Assembly: GCF_018882405.1 (NCBI RefSeq)
Contig: NZ_JACVOO010000009.1
Location: 1 to 64,000 of the forward strand
Source: Polynucleobacter sp. 31A-FELB
GTDB lineage: Bacteria; Pseudomonadota; Gammaproteobacteria; Burkholderiales; Burkholderiaceae
Direction of reading: 5' to 3'
Length of the DNA: 64,000 bases
In this document: positions 17,333-27,499 of the stretch, one piece after another
Numbering within the stretch: the first letter of the stretch is position 1
How the letters are laid out: each line of letters opens with the position of its first letter
Position numbers and translations under genes: made by a program
Notes under the pieces: model-generated
Databases searched by the model: none
Told to the model about the DNA's origin: nothing
Seen by the model: the letters and a program-made list of their open reading frames with translations, nothing else

Positions 17333-17866
17333 ATGAGCATGGCTCGAGCTTTTATTGGATTTGGCGGCAATATCGGTGACACGCGTCAGCTTATTACTGA
17401 CGCGATTGTGTGCCTTGCACAGCGTTGCGAACTCCAAATTCTAGCCAAAAGCTGCTTCTACCAAAGTGCACCCTTCCAAGCTACCGGTGGCGACTACATC
17501 AATGCGGTAATTGAAATTGAAACGCAATTAAGTCCTTACGGCTTATTGCACGTCTGCCAAGCGGTTGAACAAGAATTTGGACGTGAGCGCCCTTACGCCA
17601 ATGCACCCCGTACGATTGATCTGGATATTCTGGCATTTGAGGGTGTATCCCAAACAGATAGCGAACTCACCATTCCTCACCCCAGAATCATTGAACGCTC
17701 TTTTGTACTCCTGCCTTTATTGGAAATTGCCCCGGATTTCTTTTTACCGAACTGGGGCGAACTCAAGGCTTATTTACCCAATGTAGCGGATCAGCGCATC
17801 GAAAAACTCCCTTGCCGCAACTGTAATTGTGGTGAAAAAGACGTTTATAGCCAATCAGCGCATTAA
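17333..17866 (+). CDS. folK: 2-amino-4-hydroxy-6-hydroxymethyldihydropteridine pyrophosphokinase (HPPK)
   Basis: FolK transfers pyrophosphate from ATP to the pterin in folate synthesis. The 177 residues contain the N-terminal FIGFGGNIGD, GGDYINAVIEIET and the HPPK signature APRTIDLDIL. The protein is longer than the ~160 typical residues and ends in an unusual Cys-containing tail (CRNCNCGEKD). The start could be either ATG 17333 or ATG 17339. It is followed after 17 bases by panB. Confidence 0.95.
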   Translation: MSMARAFIGFGGNIGDTRQLITDAIVCLAQRCELQILAKSCFYQSAPFQATGGDYINAVIEIETQLSPYGLLHVCQAVEQEFGRERPYANAPRTIDLDILAFEGVSQTDSELTIPHPRIIERSFVLLPLLEIAPDFFLPNWGELKAYLPNVADQRIEKLPCRNCNCGEKDVYSQSAH

Positions 17867-17883
17867 TTCATTAAACTCACGCC

Positions 17884-18699
17884 ATGGGTTACTTACAAGG
17901 CGAAAAGCCAATTACGATTTCTAAGCTCCTCACCATGCGTGCTGAGGATGAAAAAATTACTATGCTGACAGCATACGATTCAACAATGTCAGCCCTGTTA
18001 AATCGCTGCGGGGTAGAAACCATCCTGATTGGGGATTCTCTGGGTAATGTCATTCAAGGTCACTCGAGCACTACTCCCGTAACTGTTGAGCAAGTGGCGT
18101 ATCACACCGAGTGCGTGGCCCGCGCCAACTCTTACGCTTTCATCATTGCCGATCTTCCTTTTGCCAGTTATGGCGATCCGGTTCAAGCCCTGGATTCAGC
18201 CGCAGAACTCATGCGCGCTGGTGCGGATATGGTCAAGCTTGAAGGTGGTGATTGGCAAATCGACATCATTCAGTATTTGGTAGAGCGTAGCGTTCCTGTT
18301 TGTGCGCACCTGGGTTTATTGCCCCAGTCCGTTCATCTTCTGGGCGGCTATAAGGTTCAAGGTAAATCTAAAGACGCTGCAAGCTTAATGCTCGAACAAG
18401 CGATTGCTTGCGAGCAAGCTGGTGCGCAAATGATTGTGCTCGAAGCAATTCCGTCTTCATTGGGTAGGCTGATTACCGAGTCGCTCTCCATTCCTACGAT
18501 TGGAATTGGCGCAGGAGCAGATTGCTCCGGCCAGGTATTAGTACTACAAGATATGCTGGGTATCAGCCCTGGGAAGCCACCAAAGTTTGTTAAGAACTTT
18601 CTGGATGGTCATACCTCAATTGAGGCAGCAGTCAAAGCCTATGTTCGAGAAGTGAAATCCGGAAAGTTCCCCGGACCCGAACACGGCTTTGCTGGATAA
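17884..18699 (+). CDS. panB: 3-methyl-2-oxobutanoate hydroxymethyltransferase
   Basis: PanB makes ketopantoate from ketoisovalerate and methylene-tetrahydrofolate, the first committed step to pantothenate and CoA. The 271 residues contain [33 protein letters not shown], and [20 protein letters not shown], all family hallmarks. Its folate cofactor links it to folK just upstream, and the pair is probably co-transcribed. It converges on dnaJ. Confidence 0.97.
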   Translation: MGYLQGEKPITISKLLTMRAEDEKITMLTAYDSTMSALLNRCGVETILIGDSLGNVIQGHSSTTPVTVEQVAYHTECVARANSYAFIIADLPFASYGDPVQALDSAAELMRAGADMVKLEGGDWQIDIIQYLVERSVPVCAHLGLLPQSVHLLGGYKVQGKSKDAASLMLEQAIACEQAGAQMIVLEAIPSSLGRLITESLSIPTIGIGAGADCSGQVLVLQDMLGISPGKPPKFVKNFLDGHTSIEAAVKAYVREVKSGKFPGPEHGFAG

Positions 18700-18713
18700 G
18701 CTTGAACTATTAG

Positions 18714-19844
18714 TTAACTAAAGAAACTCTTCACACCATCAAACCAACCCTTTTGATGGGGGTTATGTTTGTCTCCACCAGACTTCAAGCTGTCATCAAA
18801 CTTTTGCAGCAATTTCTTTTGCTCATCAGTTAGCTTGACCGGAGTCTCAACGGCAACGTGAACGAAGAGATCACCCACCATCGTAGAGCGCAGTCCTTTA
18901 ATTCCCTTATTACGCAAACGGAATGTTTTACCAGTCTGCGTTCCCTCAGGAATCGGAAACTCGACGCGCCCTGACAGCGTTGGCACTTCAATATCGCCGC
19001 CAATGGTCGCAGTTGCAAAAGAGATCGGCATTTGCACATGCAGATCACTACCATCGCGCTCAAATACCTTATGGGGCTTAACTCTGACTTCTACATAGAG
19101 ATCGCCAGATGGTCCGCCATTCACGCCAGGTTCGCCGTTACCAACGGAGCGCACGCGCATGCCATCATCAATACCCGCAGGGATTTTGATTTCAAGTGTT
19201 TTTTGTTCTTTGTTTTTACCGCTGCCATGACAAGTTTTGCATGGCTTCGGAATGTACTCGCCTGTACCGCGGCACTTAGGGCAAGTTTGTTGCATGGAGA
19301 AGAAGCCTTGCTGGACACGAACTTGGCCATGACCATCACAAGTAGTACATCTTTCAGCTTTGCTACCAGGCTCAGCACCAGTCCCGTGACATGGCTTGCA
19401 GTCACTCCAACTTGGTACTCGAATTTGCGTGGTGTAACCCTCGGCAGCTTGCTCGAGGGTGATCTCCATGTTGTAACGTAAATCGGCACCCTTATAAACC
19501 TGTGGTCCCGACTGACGTCCACCACCTTGGCCAAAAATATCGCCGAAGATATCACCGAAGGCATCCGCAAAACCGCCGCCACCAAAACCGCCACCGCCAA
19601 ATCCACTGGATTGGTCCACACCCGCATGACCGTACTGATCATAAGCTGCGCGCTTGTTTGGATCCGTGAGGGTTTCGTACGCCTCTTTAACTTCTTTGAA
19701 TTGCGCTTCCGCTGTTTTGCTATCGGGGTTGCGATCGGGGTGATGCTTCATCGCCATTTTCCGATAAGCCTTTTTTAGCTCCTCATCGCTGGCACCTTTC
19801 GCAACACCAAGCACTTCGTAATAATCGCGTTTACTTTTAGGCAC
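18714..19844 (-). CDS. dnaJ: Chaperone protein DnaJ
   Basis: DnaJ delivers unfolded proteins to DnaK and stimulates its ATPase. The 376 residues comprise the J domain (HPD at 35-37), a Gly/Phe linker with [10 protein letters not shown] runs, four zinc-binding CxxCxGxG motifs ([32 protein letters not shown]) and the substrate-binding C-terminal domains. I chose a GTG start at 19844 because GAGAGGAA precedes it and [13 protein letters not shown] is the usual beginning; the frame is open further upstream to 19883. It follows dnaK by about 100 bases on the same strand, forming a dnaK-dnaJ unit. Confidence 0.97.
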   Translation of the reverse strand: MPKSKRDYYEVLGVAKGASDEELKKAYRKMAMKHHPDRNPDSKTAEAQFKEVKEAYETLTDPNKRAAYDQYGHAGVDQSSGFGGGGFGGGGFADAFGDIFGDIFGQGGGRQSGPQVYKGADLRYNMEITLEQAAEGYTTQIRVPSWSDCKPCHGTGAEPGSKAERCTTCDGHGQVRVQQGFFSMQQTCPKCRGTGEYIPKPCKTCHGSGKNKEQKTLEIKIPAGIDDGMRVRSVGNGEPGVNGGPSGDLYVEVRVKPHKVFERDGSDLHVQMPISFATATIGGDIEVPTLSGRVEFPIPEGTQTGKTFRLRNKGIKGLRSTMVGDLFVHVAVETPVKLTDEQKKLLQKFDDSLKSGGDKHNPHQKGWFDGVKSFFS

Positions 19845-19943
19845 AAAATTCCTCTCAACAACCTGAATGACACAAGTCGGCACGAGGCCGACTTGTTATT
19901 TAAGTACTTCTAAACTACGTTAAATGGCTTTCAATCTCCGGGA

Positions 19944-21878
19944 TTACTTCTTGTCATCCACTTCTTTGAAATCCGCATCCACTACGTCAGCATCCGGAGC
20001 AGCAGCTTGCGCGCCACCAGGGGCTGCACCAGGAGCGGCGCCACCAGCTTTAGCTTGTTCAGCAGCCATGGCTTTTTCGCCTAACTTCTGACTAGCTTTA
20101 CCCAAAGCCTCAGTCTTAGCTTCAATAGCAGCTTTATCGCTACCCTTGATTGCCTCATCCAATTCTTTCAGGGCAGCTTCGATTGCTTCTTTCTCAGAAG
20201 CCTCTAAAGCAGAGCCATGCTCTTCCAAGGCTTTCTTGGTTGAGTGAGCCAAAGCATCGGCAGTGTTACGCGCTGTTACTAATTCCAATGCTTTTTTATC
20301 TTCATCGGCATTCGCTTCAGCATCTTTCACCATGCGCTGAATTTCTTCTTCAGTCAAACCAGAGTTTGCCTTAATGGTGATCTTGTTCTCTTTGCCAGTC
20401 GTTTTGTCTTTTGCAGTTACATGCAAAATACCGTTGGCATCAATATCAAAAGTCACTTCAATTTGTGGCATACCGCGTTGTGCTGGAGCAATACCTTCCA
20501 AATTAAACTCACCGAGCAATTTGTTGGCAGCAGCCATCTCACGCTCACCTTGGAAACACTTAATGGTTACCGCAGGCTGGTTATCTTCCGCTGTGGAGTA
20601 AACCTGTGAATGCTTAGTAGGAATAGTCGTGTTCTTTGGAATCATCTTGGTCATTACACCGCCCAAGGTTTCGATACCCAATGACAATGGAGTTACGTCC
20701 AAGAGCAATACGTCCTTACGATCACCAGACAATACAGAGCCCTGGATCGCAGCACCAACAGCAACTGCTTCGTCTGGGTTCACGTCTTTACGTGGCTCTT
20801 TACCAAAAATCTCTTTTACTTTGTCCTGAACTGCAGGCATACGGGTTTGACCGCCAACCAAAATCACGTCATCGATGTCAGCCACATTTACGCCAGCGTC
20901 TTTAATTGCAGTTAAGCAAGGCCCAGCCGTGCGGTTGATCAACTCTTCTACCAAAGACTCCAACTTAGCGCGAGTGAGCTTCAAGTTCAAATGCTTAGGA
21001 CCGCCTGCATCAGCAGTCACGTATGGCAAATTGATTTCAGTTTGTTGTGCAGATGACAGTTCGATCTTGGCTTTTTCAGCAGCATCTTTTAAACGTTGTA
21101 ATGCCAATACATCTTTACTCAAATCTACGCCTTGCTCTTTCTTGAACTCAGCAATGATCCAATCAATGATGCGTTGGTCAAAGTCTTCACCACCCAAGAA
21201 GGTATCGCCGTTAGTAGAGAGCACCTCGAACTGCTTCTCACCGTCAACGTTAGCGATTTCAATGATGGAGACGTCGAATGTACCGCCACCCAAGTCATAC
21301 ACAGCGATCTTGCGATCTACTTTGTCTTGCTTGTCGAGGCCAAATGCCAGCGCTGCAGCAGTTGGCTCATTGATGATGCGCTTGACATCTAAACCAGCAA
21401 TACGACCAGCATCTTTAGTCGCTTGACGTTGGCTGTCGTTGAAGTAAGCAGGAACAGTAATCACTGCCTCAGTCACCTCTTCACCAAGGTAATCTTCTGC
21501 AGTCTTTTTCATCTTGCGCAAGATTTCGGCTGACACTTGTTGTGGTGCCATTTTTTTATCACGTGCTTCAACCCAAGCATCACCGTTGTCCGCTTGAACA
21601 ATTTTGTAGGGCATTAAACCGATGTCTTTTTGCACTTCAGCATCAGTAAATTTGCGACCCATCAAACGCTTCACTGCGTAGATAGTGTTTTTAGGGTTGG
21701 TAACTGATTGGCGTTTTGCAGGTGCGCCAACCAATACTTCGCCGTCTTCAACGTAAGCAATGATGGATGGAGTTGTACGGCCGCCTTCTGCGTTCTCGAC
21801 AACTTTAGGTGCATTGTTTTCAACAACGGAAACGCACGAGTTTGTGGTTCCTAAGTCAATTCCGATAATCTTTCCCAT
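19944..21878 (-). CDS. dnaK: Chaperone protein DnaK (Hsp70)
   Basis: DnaK is the central ATP-dependent Hsp70 chaperone. The 644-residue protein has the N-terminal ATPase domain ([12 protein letters not shown] at the start, [13 protein letters not shown]), the linker and substrate-binding domain ([20 protein letters not shown]), and a C-terminal lid with a Gly/Ala-rich tail ending in an acidic stretch ([14 protein letters not shown]), where co-chaperones dock. It is transcribed from its own sigma-32-type promoter at 21941-21968, isolated from grpE by a terminator. Confidence 0.99.
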   Translation of the reverse strand: MGKIIGIDLGTTNSCVSVVENNAPKVVENAEGGRTTPSIIAYVEDGEVLVGAPAKRQSVTNPKNTIYAVKRLMGRKFTDAEVQKDIGLMPYKIVQADNGDAWVEARDKKMAPQQVSAEILRKMKKTAEDYLGEEVTEAVITVPAYFNDSQRQATKDAGRIAGLDVKRIINEPTAAALAFGLDKQDKVDRKIAVYDLGGGTFDVSIIEIANVDGEKQFEVLSTNGDTFLGGEDFDQRIIDWIIAEFKKEQGVDLSKDVLALQRLKDAAEKAKIELSSAQQTEINLPYVTADAGGPKHLNLKLTRAKLESLVEELINRTAGPCLTAIKDAGVNVADIDDVILVGGQTRMPAVQDKVKEIFGKEPRKDVNPDEAVAVGAAIQGSVLSGDRKDVLLLDVTPLSLGIETLGGVMTKMIPKNTTIPTKHSQVYSTAEDNQPAVTIKCFQGEREMAAANKLLGEFNLEGIAPAQRGMPQIEVTFDIDANGILHVTAKDKTTGKENKITIKANSGLTEEEIQRMVKDAEANADEDKKALELVTARNTADALAHSTKKALEEHGSALEASEKEAIEAALKELDEAIKGSDKAAIEAKTEALGKASQKLGEKAMAAEQAKAGGAAPGAAPGGAQAAAPDADVVDADFKEVDDKK

Positions 21879-21940
21879 AATGGCTCCAAAAATTAAGTTA
21901 TGTGTAATTTCGTAAAACTGTGAATAAATCGATATTCAAT

Positions 21941-21968
21941 AAATGGGGTCAAAAAGAGGGAATTCAAG
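21941..21968 (-). promoter_or_regulatory. Sigma-32 heat-shock promoter of dnaK-dnaJ
   Basis: On the minus strand CCCTTGAA is followed after 14 bases by CCCCATTTA, a near-perfect match to the RpoH consensus (CTTGAA, 13-17 bases, CCCCATNT). The predicted start site gives a leader of about 55 bases before the dnaK ATG. No CIRCE element is present here. Confidence 0.88.
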
Positions 21969-21980
21969 GGCTAAAAATGC

Positions 21981-22006
21981 AAAAAAGGCAGATTTCTGCC
22001 TTTTTA
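21981..22006 (-). terminator. Terminator between grpE and dnaK
   Basis: AAAAAGGCAGA-TT-TCTGCCTTTTT is a symmetrical hairpin with a T-run on either strand. It sits after the grpE stop and before the dnaK promoter, so grpE and dnaK are separate transcription units. Confidence 0.88.
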
Positions 22007-22051
22007 TCCCGCTTTTTGGTGAAAAACCCCTAATTTAGAGGTTTAAATGGC

Positions 22052-22612
22052 TTATTTGGGTGCGCTCACGGTTACCAAAGCTGGGCGCAAAATGCGATCG
22101 GCGATGGAATAACCCCTCTGAAGCACTGAAACCACGGTATTAGCCGTTTGATCCGATGGTACGGAAGCAATTGCCTGATGGTGGTGAGGGTCAAACTTGT
22201 CACCCACAGCAGGATTAATCTCAGTCATGCGACCCTTTTCAAAGGCGGAGAGCAACTGCTTGAGAGTGATCTCCAAGCCTTCTTTAAAGGCTTTTGCATC
22301 GACCGCCTCTGCGTTCAAGGCTGCGTACAAACTGTCTGTTACTGGCACGAGATGCTCAGCAAAACTCTCAATCGCAAACTTATGCGCCTTAGAAACATCC
22401 TCAGCAGCACGACGACGGATATTCTCACCCTCAGCTTTTGCGCGGAGGTAGTTATCCTGCATTTCTGTTAGCTTTTGATTTAGCTCGGCAATCTCTTGTT
22501 CTGGCGTCTTTACTTCGGCTTCTGCAGAAGCAGCATCAGCACCAGCCTCGGCCTGAGGATCAGCAGCAATATTTTCCTGCTCAGGAGATGGATTTTGGTT
22601 TTCTTGGGTCAT
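22052..22612 (-). CDS. grpE: Nucleotide exchange factor GrpE
   Basis: GrpE releases ADP from DnaK and acts as a thermosensor through its long helices. The 186 residues have an acidic, disordered N-terminus, a long coiled-coil helix ([22 protein letters not shown]) and the C-terminal beta domain with [12 protein letters not shown] and [20 protein letters not shown]. It has its own sigma-32-type promoter and a terminator after it. Confidence 0.97.
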   Translation of the reverse strand: MTQENQNPSPEQENIAADPQAEAGADAASAEAEVKTPEQEIAELNQKLTEMQDNYLRAKAEGENIRRRAAEDVSKAHKFAIESFAEHLVPVTDSLYAALNAEAVDAKAFKEGLEITLKQLLSAFEKGRMTEINPAVGDKFDPHHHQAIASVPSDQTANTVVSVLQRGYSIADRILRPALVTVSAPK

Positions 22613-22655
22613 AGGTGCAAATTCACTTTTCTATCAGAATGGCTACTTCTCAACA

Positions 22656-22683
22656 ATATGGGGCCGATTAAAGCAATTTCAAG
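22656..22683 (-). promoter_or_regulatory. Sigma-32 heat-shock promoter of grpE
   Basis: On the minus strand CACTTGAA is followed after 14 bases by CCCCATATT, again matching the RpoH consensus with the same spacing as at dnaK. It lies between the hemH stop (22695) and the grpE start (22612). Confidence 0.88.
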
Positions 22684-22694
22684 TGCGACCGAGT

Positions 22695-23789
22695 TTAAGC
22701 AATTTTTGCTTTAGCTAACTCAGCGAGGCGATTACGTTCTTGCAATACCGCATCGGACTCCATACCTAAGCTCCAACCTGATAAATGCTGCTGGGCAATT
22801 TCGTACATCGCTTCGATCCATTTTGGATTGCTATTGAGACAAGGAATATAGCGGTAATCTTTACCGCCATGTTCTAAAAAGATCTCACGTGCTTCCATGG
22901 CAATTTCTTCTAGAGTCTCCAAACAATCTGCCGGAAAGCCTGGGCAAAAAATATCTACTCGCTTGCAACCTTCTTTGCCCAGCTTTTCAATTGTTGGGGC
23001 TGTATAGGGTTTAAGCCACTCTGCTTTACCAAACCGAGATTGGAAGGTAACTAAATATTGTCCGGGCTCTAAGCCCAAAGACTCACCAAGCAGGCGACCG
23101 GTTTTTAAGCACTCGCAATGATAGGGGTCACCCTTCATCAAATTACGTTTAGGCAGACCATGAAATGACATCACTAGACGATCGCCAGCAGCTAAGTCTG
23201 GGCGCCCATCTTTATCCCATGCGCCGAGTACTTGATCACGTAACGCAGTGATGTAAGCAGGGTTGTCGTGATAGTGCTTTACTAAGCGCAGCTCAGGCTG
23301 ATTACGCCATGTTCCGAGCACACGAAATACTTCATCAAAACTGGAGGCAGTTGTTGTCGCTGAATACTGCGGGTATAGCGGTAACAACAAAAGTCGCTCC
23401 ATGCCCTGTGCCTGCAAGGCTTCCAGGGCTTGCTGGGTCGAGGGCTCACCATAGCGCATAGCCAAATCTACCAGCACCACTTCTCCATGATTAGCGAATT
23501 TCTCGCCCAACTCTTTTGCCTGTAAGCGTGAGTAATGCATCAATGGAGAGCCTAGTTTTGGCAACCAAATAGAAGCGTATTTTTTTGCAGAAGCGCCGCT
23601 ACGAATCGGCAAAATAATGCCATTCAAAATGCACCACCAAATAATGCGAGGGATTTCTACAACGCGAGGATCTGATAGAAATTCTTTGAGATAAGCTCTC
23701 ACCGCTTTAGCAGTTGGCGCGGAAGGAGTGCCCAAGTTCAGCAACAACACTGCTGTCTTAGAAGGGCGTAAGTGAGGGTTTTGATTCAA
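22695..23789 (-). CDS. hemH: Ferrochelatase
   Basis: HemH inserts ferrous iron into protoporphyrin IX, the last step of haem synthesis. The 364-residue protein contains LLNLGTPSAPTAKAVRAYLKEFLSDPRV at the N-terminus, VMSFHGLPKR (active-site His region) and the conserved CPGFPADCLETLEEI. It follows hrcA on the same strand with a gap of 44 bases and lies just before the grpE heat-shock promoter. Confidence 0.97.
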   Translation of the reverse strand: MNQNPHLRPSKTAVLLLNLGTPSAPTAKAVRAYLKEFLSDPRVVEIPRIIWWCILNGIILPIRSGASAKKYASIWLPKLGSPLMHYSRLQAKELGEKFANHGEVVLVDLAMRYGEPSTQQALEALQAQGMERLLLLPLYPQYSATTTASSFDEVFRVLGTWRNQPELRLVKHYHDNPAYITALRDQVLGAWDKDGRPDLAAGDRLVMSFHGLPKRNLMKGDPYHCECLKTGRLLGESLGLEPGQYLVTFQSRFGKAEWLKPYTAPTIEKLGKEGCKRVDIFCPGFPADCLETLEEIAMEAREIFLEHGGKDYRYIPCLNSNPKWIEAMYEIAQQHLSGWSLGMESDAVLQERNRLAELAKAKIA

Positions 23790-23833
23790 GGAGGATCCGT
23801 CTTAATTAAAGAGAATTAAAAATGAGATTGCTA

Positions 23834-24856
23834 TCAAGATCCCACTGGGGAGCTCAATGCGCCTGATAACAATTTAGAAGTAATGTCGACAATCGGAATC
23901 ACTCGATCGTATGCCATGCGAGTAGGTCCAATTACTCCAAGCGTTCCAACGATTTGCCCATCAACACTGTATGGCGCGCTAATGACTGCTAAATCTTCAT
24001 ATGGCAGTAAATCACTTTCACCGCCAATAAAGATCTGAATCCCGTCCGCATGACTAGATACATCCAACAACTGCATGAGTACTGACTTCTGCTCCAGCAT
24101 GTCAAACATCTTGCGGAGCTTATCTAAATTAGTACTGAGGTCGCCGACATTAAGCAAACGACGCTCACCTGATAGGAGCATGTCCCCCTGACCCATGCCG
24201 TAATCGCTGACGCCACTGTGGAGCGCCAAGGCCATCAAACCAGAAATATCACTGCGTAAGTTATCTAGATCAGAAGCCAGATGCGCCCGCACTTCAGCAA
24301 AGCTCTTACCAGCGAACTGCATATTGATGTAATTGCCAGCCTCTACCAACTGGCTTGGTGTGTAGTCTTGTGTAGTAGGAAGGATGCGATTTTGAACATC
24401 ACCCTCAGGGGTCACCATGATGAGCAGTATCTTGCCTTCGCCAAGTCGTAAGAACTCGATGTGTTTGAACACTTGCGCACGCTTAGGCGTCATCACCACC
24501 CCAGCGAAATGAGTCAAATTGGACAGAATTTGTGCAGCAGAGTTCATTACCCGTTGCGGGGAATCTGGCAAAAGGCCTTTTTCCATCTCACGGGTAGCAA
24601 TTTCTTCTAGAGGACGGACGGTCACCATCGTATCCACAAAGAGACGGTAGCCCCTTGGCGTTGGAATACGTCCGGCAGAAGTATGGGGGCTGGTAACCAA
24701 GCCCATTTCCTCCAAATCCGCCATGACATTGCGAATCGTGGCCGCAGAAAGATCCAATCCCGAGAATCGAGATAGGGTGCGTGAGCCAATAGGCTGCCCC
24801 TCTTCGATATAGCGCTCGATGAGGGTTTTCAGTAAGGCGCGGGAACGATCATCCAT
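23834..24856 (-). CDS. hrcA: Heat-inducible transcription repressor HrcA
   Basis: HrcA binds CIRCE operators and represses chaperone genes until heat shock; GroEL assists its folding. The 340 residues begin with a winged-helix domain ([21 protein letters not shown], then [31 protein letters not shown]), followed by a GAF-like domain. The only CIRCE element seen in the window is upstream of groES (63136-63162); none precedes hrcA itself, so no autoregulation is evident. Only 37 bases separate it from divergent nadK. Confidence 0.96.
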   Translation of the reverse strand: MDDRSRALLKTLIERYIEEGQPIGSRTLSRFSGLDLSAATIRNVMADLEEMGLVTSPHTSAGRIPTPRGYRLFVDTMVTVRPLEEIATREMEKGLLPDSPQRVMNSAAQILSNLTHFAGVVMTPKRAQVFKHIEFLRLGEGKILLIMVTPEGDVQNRILPTTQDYTPSQLVEAGNYINMQFAGKSFAEVRAHLASDLDNLRSDISGLMALALHSGVSDYGMGQGDMLLSGERRLLNVGDLSTNLDKLRKMFDMLEQKSVLMQLLDVSSHADGIQIFIGGESDLLPYEDLAVISAPYSVDGQIVGTLGVIGPTRMAYDRVIPIVDITSKLLSGALSSPVGS

Positions 24857-24881
24857 AGTGGAAGGGATTTTATGCGTATGG

Positions 24882-24887
24882 TTTAAT
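24882..24887 (+). promoter_or_regulatory. -10-like box six bases before the nadK start
   Basis: TTTAAT is followed by CGTTAT and then the nadK ATG at 24894, with no Shine-Dalgarno sequence. A TAAAAT box on the opposite strand (about 24867-24872) serves hrcA similarly. Both promoters must fit in a 37-base gap, which favours little or no leader. Confidence 0.4.
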
Positions 24888-24893
24888 CGTTAT

Positions 24894-25799
24894 ATGTTAA
24901 GCCCATCCCCAAATTCCAGCAAAAAGGCATTTAGCCGGGTTGCGCTCGTCGGCAAATATCAGGCTGACGGCATGCAAGAGCGCCTCAAGGACCTGGCTAC
25001 CCTATTAGCCGAGCAAGGCTGTGAAGTCTATGTCGAGAGTGCTACTGCAAGCCATTTGGGGCTGACCGCCTATCCAGTCAAAAAAGTCGGGGAGTTTTCG
25101 GGCGCCATCGATTTAGCAGTTGTTTTGGGCGGTGATGGGACGATGCTTGGCATTGGACGTCAATTGGCTGGTAGCAACGTACCTCTGGTTGGTATCAATA
25201 TGGGTCGCTTGGGCTACATGACCGATATCCCGATTCAGAACGTTCAAACTGTCTTGCCACAAATTATTGCTGGTGAATACGAAGCTGACACTAGAACGCT
25301 GCTTGATGCAGTTGTGATGCGCAACGGGAAAGAGATTAATCAAGCCCTTGCGCTCAACGATGTCGTAGTCAATCGCTCTGGAATTTCCGGAATGGTCGAG
25401 CTTGCAGTGCGCGTTAATGGTTCATTTATGTATAACCAACGCTCCGATGGTTTGATTGTCTCAACACCTACCGGCTCAACTGCTTACGCCCTGTCAGCCG
25501 GCGGCCCCATCCTGCATCCGCGGGTAGCAGGCATTCTATTGGCACCGATTGCCCCACATTCTTTATCCAATCGCCCCATCGTATTGCCGCAAGATATTGT
25601 GGTGAGCATCGAGGTGGTTGATGGCAGAGAAGTGATTGTGAACTTTGATATGCAATCCCAAACCAACTTGCAATCGGGCGACATCATTGAAGTTAGTCAA
25701 TCTAAAAGAACAATCACCCTACTTCACCCTCGCAGCCATAGTGACTACAAAACCTTGCGAGAAAAGTTACATTGGAATGAGTATCCATCGACATTCTGA
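24894..25799 (+). CDS. nadK: NAD kinase
   Basis: NadK phosphorylates NAD to NADP. The 301 residues contain the GGDGTMLG loop, the conserved LNDVVVNR segment and [22 protein letters not shown]. The ATG at 24894 is chosen because the upstream open frame overlaps the start of divergent hrcA. recN follows after 26 bases, and nadK-recN adjacency is frequent in proteobacteria. Confidence 0.95.
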   Translation: MLSPSPNSSKKAFSRVALVGKYQADGMQERLKDLATLLAEQGCEVYVESATASHLGLTAYPVKKVGEFSGAIDLAVVLGGDGTMLGIGRQLAGSNVPLVGINMGRLGYMTDIPIQNVQTVLPQIIAGEYEADTRTLLDAVVMRNGKEINQALALNDVVVNRSGISGMVELAVRVNGSFMYNQRSDGLIVSTPTGSTAYALSAGGPILHPRVAGILLAPIAPHSLSNRPIVLPQDIVVSIEVVDGREVIVNFDMQSQTNLQSGDIIEVSQSKRTITLLHPRSHSDYKTLREKLHWNEYPSTF

Positions 25800-25825
25800 T
25801 GTCGAATTTTTCGGTACGCTAAGGC

Positions 25826-27496
25826 ATGCTTCAAACCCTATCGCTTCGCGACTTTGTCATTGTTGACCAGCTAGAGCTAGATCTTTCCTCAGGCTTCACG
25901 GTGCTCACCGGTGAAACTGGTGCCGGCAAATCAATTCTCTTAGACGCACTCAGCCTCGTATTGGGCGAGCGTGCAGATAGCAGTCAAATTCGTGAAGGCT
26001 GTAACCGCGCAGAAATTAGCGCCCTCTTTCGGATTGATCCACAGCAAATTAACCACTTCAATCAATGGCTTGATAGACAAGGCTTTCCGCTTGAAGATGA
26101 AGGGCAAAGCCTGCTCCTCAAAAGAACCGTAGAAGTCAATGGTCGTAGCAGAGCATTCATTAACGGTAGCGTGGCAACCTTAGCCCAGCTCCGTGAAGCA
26201 GGCGATCAATTGGTGGATATTCATGGGCAACACGCGCATCAACTATTACTCAAGGGTGGCGCGCAACGTGAACTACTAGATCGTCATGCGAATCATCTCG
26301 ATCTTGTTGCAGAGGTCTCTCAATTATTTAAAACTCTAAGTGAATCGCGTCGCAGACTGGAGCAAGCCGAAAATGCTGGCCAGGATATTGAACGCGAACG
26401 TGAGCGTTTGGAGTGGCAATTGGAGGAACTCAGCGAACTTTCTCCGCAAGAAGGTGAATGGGTCACCATTCAAAGTGAGCATGCTCGATTAGCTAATGGC
26501 GCAAAAATTATTAGTGGTTGCCAAGAAGCGATCGATGCTCTGAGCGAGGCGGATAACTCAGTAGAGTCAACCCTCTCTAAAGTCAGCACCAATATGAGTG
26601 CATTAGCAGAACATGACTCTGCGCTCAGCGATATCAGTCAAGCTTTAGAGTCAGCGCAAATTCAAATAGATGAAGCGGTGCATAGCCTCAATCGTTATTT
26701 GCAAAAAATCGATTTAGATCCTGCACGCCTCAGTGAAGTAGAGGAGCGCATGCAAGCCCTCCATAGCGCAGCTAGAAAATATCGCACCGAAGCAGATGAC
26801 TTGCCAAAATTACTTTTGGACACTACCGAACGTTTAGATGCATTGACCGCCTCTCAAAATATAGAAGCTTTACGTGAGAAAGTGAAACAAGAAGAGTTAG
26901 CCTATCTCAAGCAAGCAAAGCAACTCTCCCAAAAACGGAACAAAGCTGCACTCGACTTGGGCAAGCAAGTTACCACCGCAATGCAAGACCTATCAATGGC
27001 AGGCGGACAGCTCGAAATTGCTTTACTACCCCTATCTGAAGGTGGCGCCCAAGGTCTTGAACAAATTGAATTTCTGGTTGCAGGTCATGCTGGCAGCACC
27101 CCACGCTCATTGGCAAAAGTGGCCTCCGGCGGTGAATTGGCTCGTATTAGCTTAGCCATTAGCGTGATCACCAGCAAAGCATCATTTACGCCAACCCTGA
27201 TATTTGATGAAGTCGATGCTGGGATTGGTGGGGCTGTTGCAGAGACAGTTGGAAAATTATTGCGTCAACTTGGCGAATCACATCAAATTCTTTGTGTGAC
27301 CCACTTGCCACAAGTTGCTGCACAAGGTAATCATCACTTGAAAGTAAGCAAATCTCAGGCGGATGATAAAACTCTTTCTCAAGTCATGCCGCTTGGAAGG
27401 TCTGAGCGAGTGGAAGAAGTTGCCCGCATGTTGGGCGGAGCAACGATTACCGATACTACGCGTCGACACGCTCGAGAACTGTTAGAACAAAACTAG
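25826..27496 (+). CDS. recN: DNA repair protein RecN
   Basis: RecN is an SMC-like ATPase that holds DNA ends or sister chromatids together during double-strand break repair. The 556 residues have Walker A GETGAGKS near the N-terminus (about 29-36), a central coiled coil (about 150-370), and the signature VASGGELARISLAI with Walker B IFDEVDAGIGG toward the C-terminus. It ends 3 bases from the end of convergent glnE with no terminator. Confidence 0.97.
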   Translation: MLQTLSLRDFVIVDQLELDLSSGFTVLTGETGAGKSILLDALSLVLGERADSSQIREGCNRAEISALFRIDPQQINHFNQWLDRQGFPLEDEGQSLLLKRTVEVNGRSRAFINGSVATLAQLREAGDQLVDIHGQHAHQLLLKGGAQRELLDRHANHLDLVAEVSQLFKTLSESRRRLEQAENAGQDIERERERLEWQLEELSELSPQEGEWVTIQSEHARLANGAKIISGCQEAIDALSEADNSVESTLSKVSTNMSALAEHDSALSDISQALESAQIQIDEAVHSLNRYLQKIDLDPARLSEVEERMQALHSAARKYRTEADDLPKLLLDTTERLDALTASQNIEALREKVKQEELAYLKQAKQLSQKRNKAALDLGKQVTTAMQDLSMAGGQLEIALLPLSEGGAQGLEQIEFLVAGHAGSTPRSLAKVASGGELARISLAISVITSKASFTPTLIFDEVDAGIGGAVAETVGKLLRQLGESHQILCVTHLPQVAAQGNHHLKVSKSQADDKTLSQVMPLGRSERVEEVARMLGGATITDTTRRHARELLEQN

Positions 27497-27499
27497 GTT

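Noticed and set aside
20875..21426. 183-codon open frame antisense to dnaK, and similar long frames antisense to groEL (61048-61452) and grpE (22148-22471)
   Set aside because: Strong codon bias in highly expressed genes leaves antisense frames open; the products show no recognisable domain and no ribosome site.
23834..24893. CIRCE element in front of hrcA or dnaK
   Set aside because: I looked for TTAGCACTC/GAGTGCTAA-type repeats upstream of both and saw none; the only one is upstream of groES.
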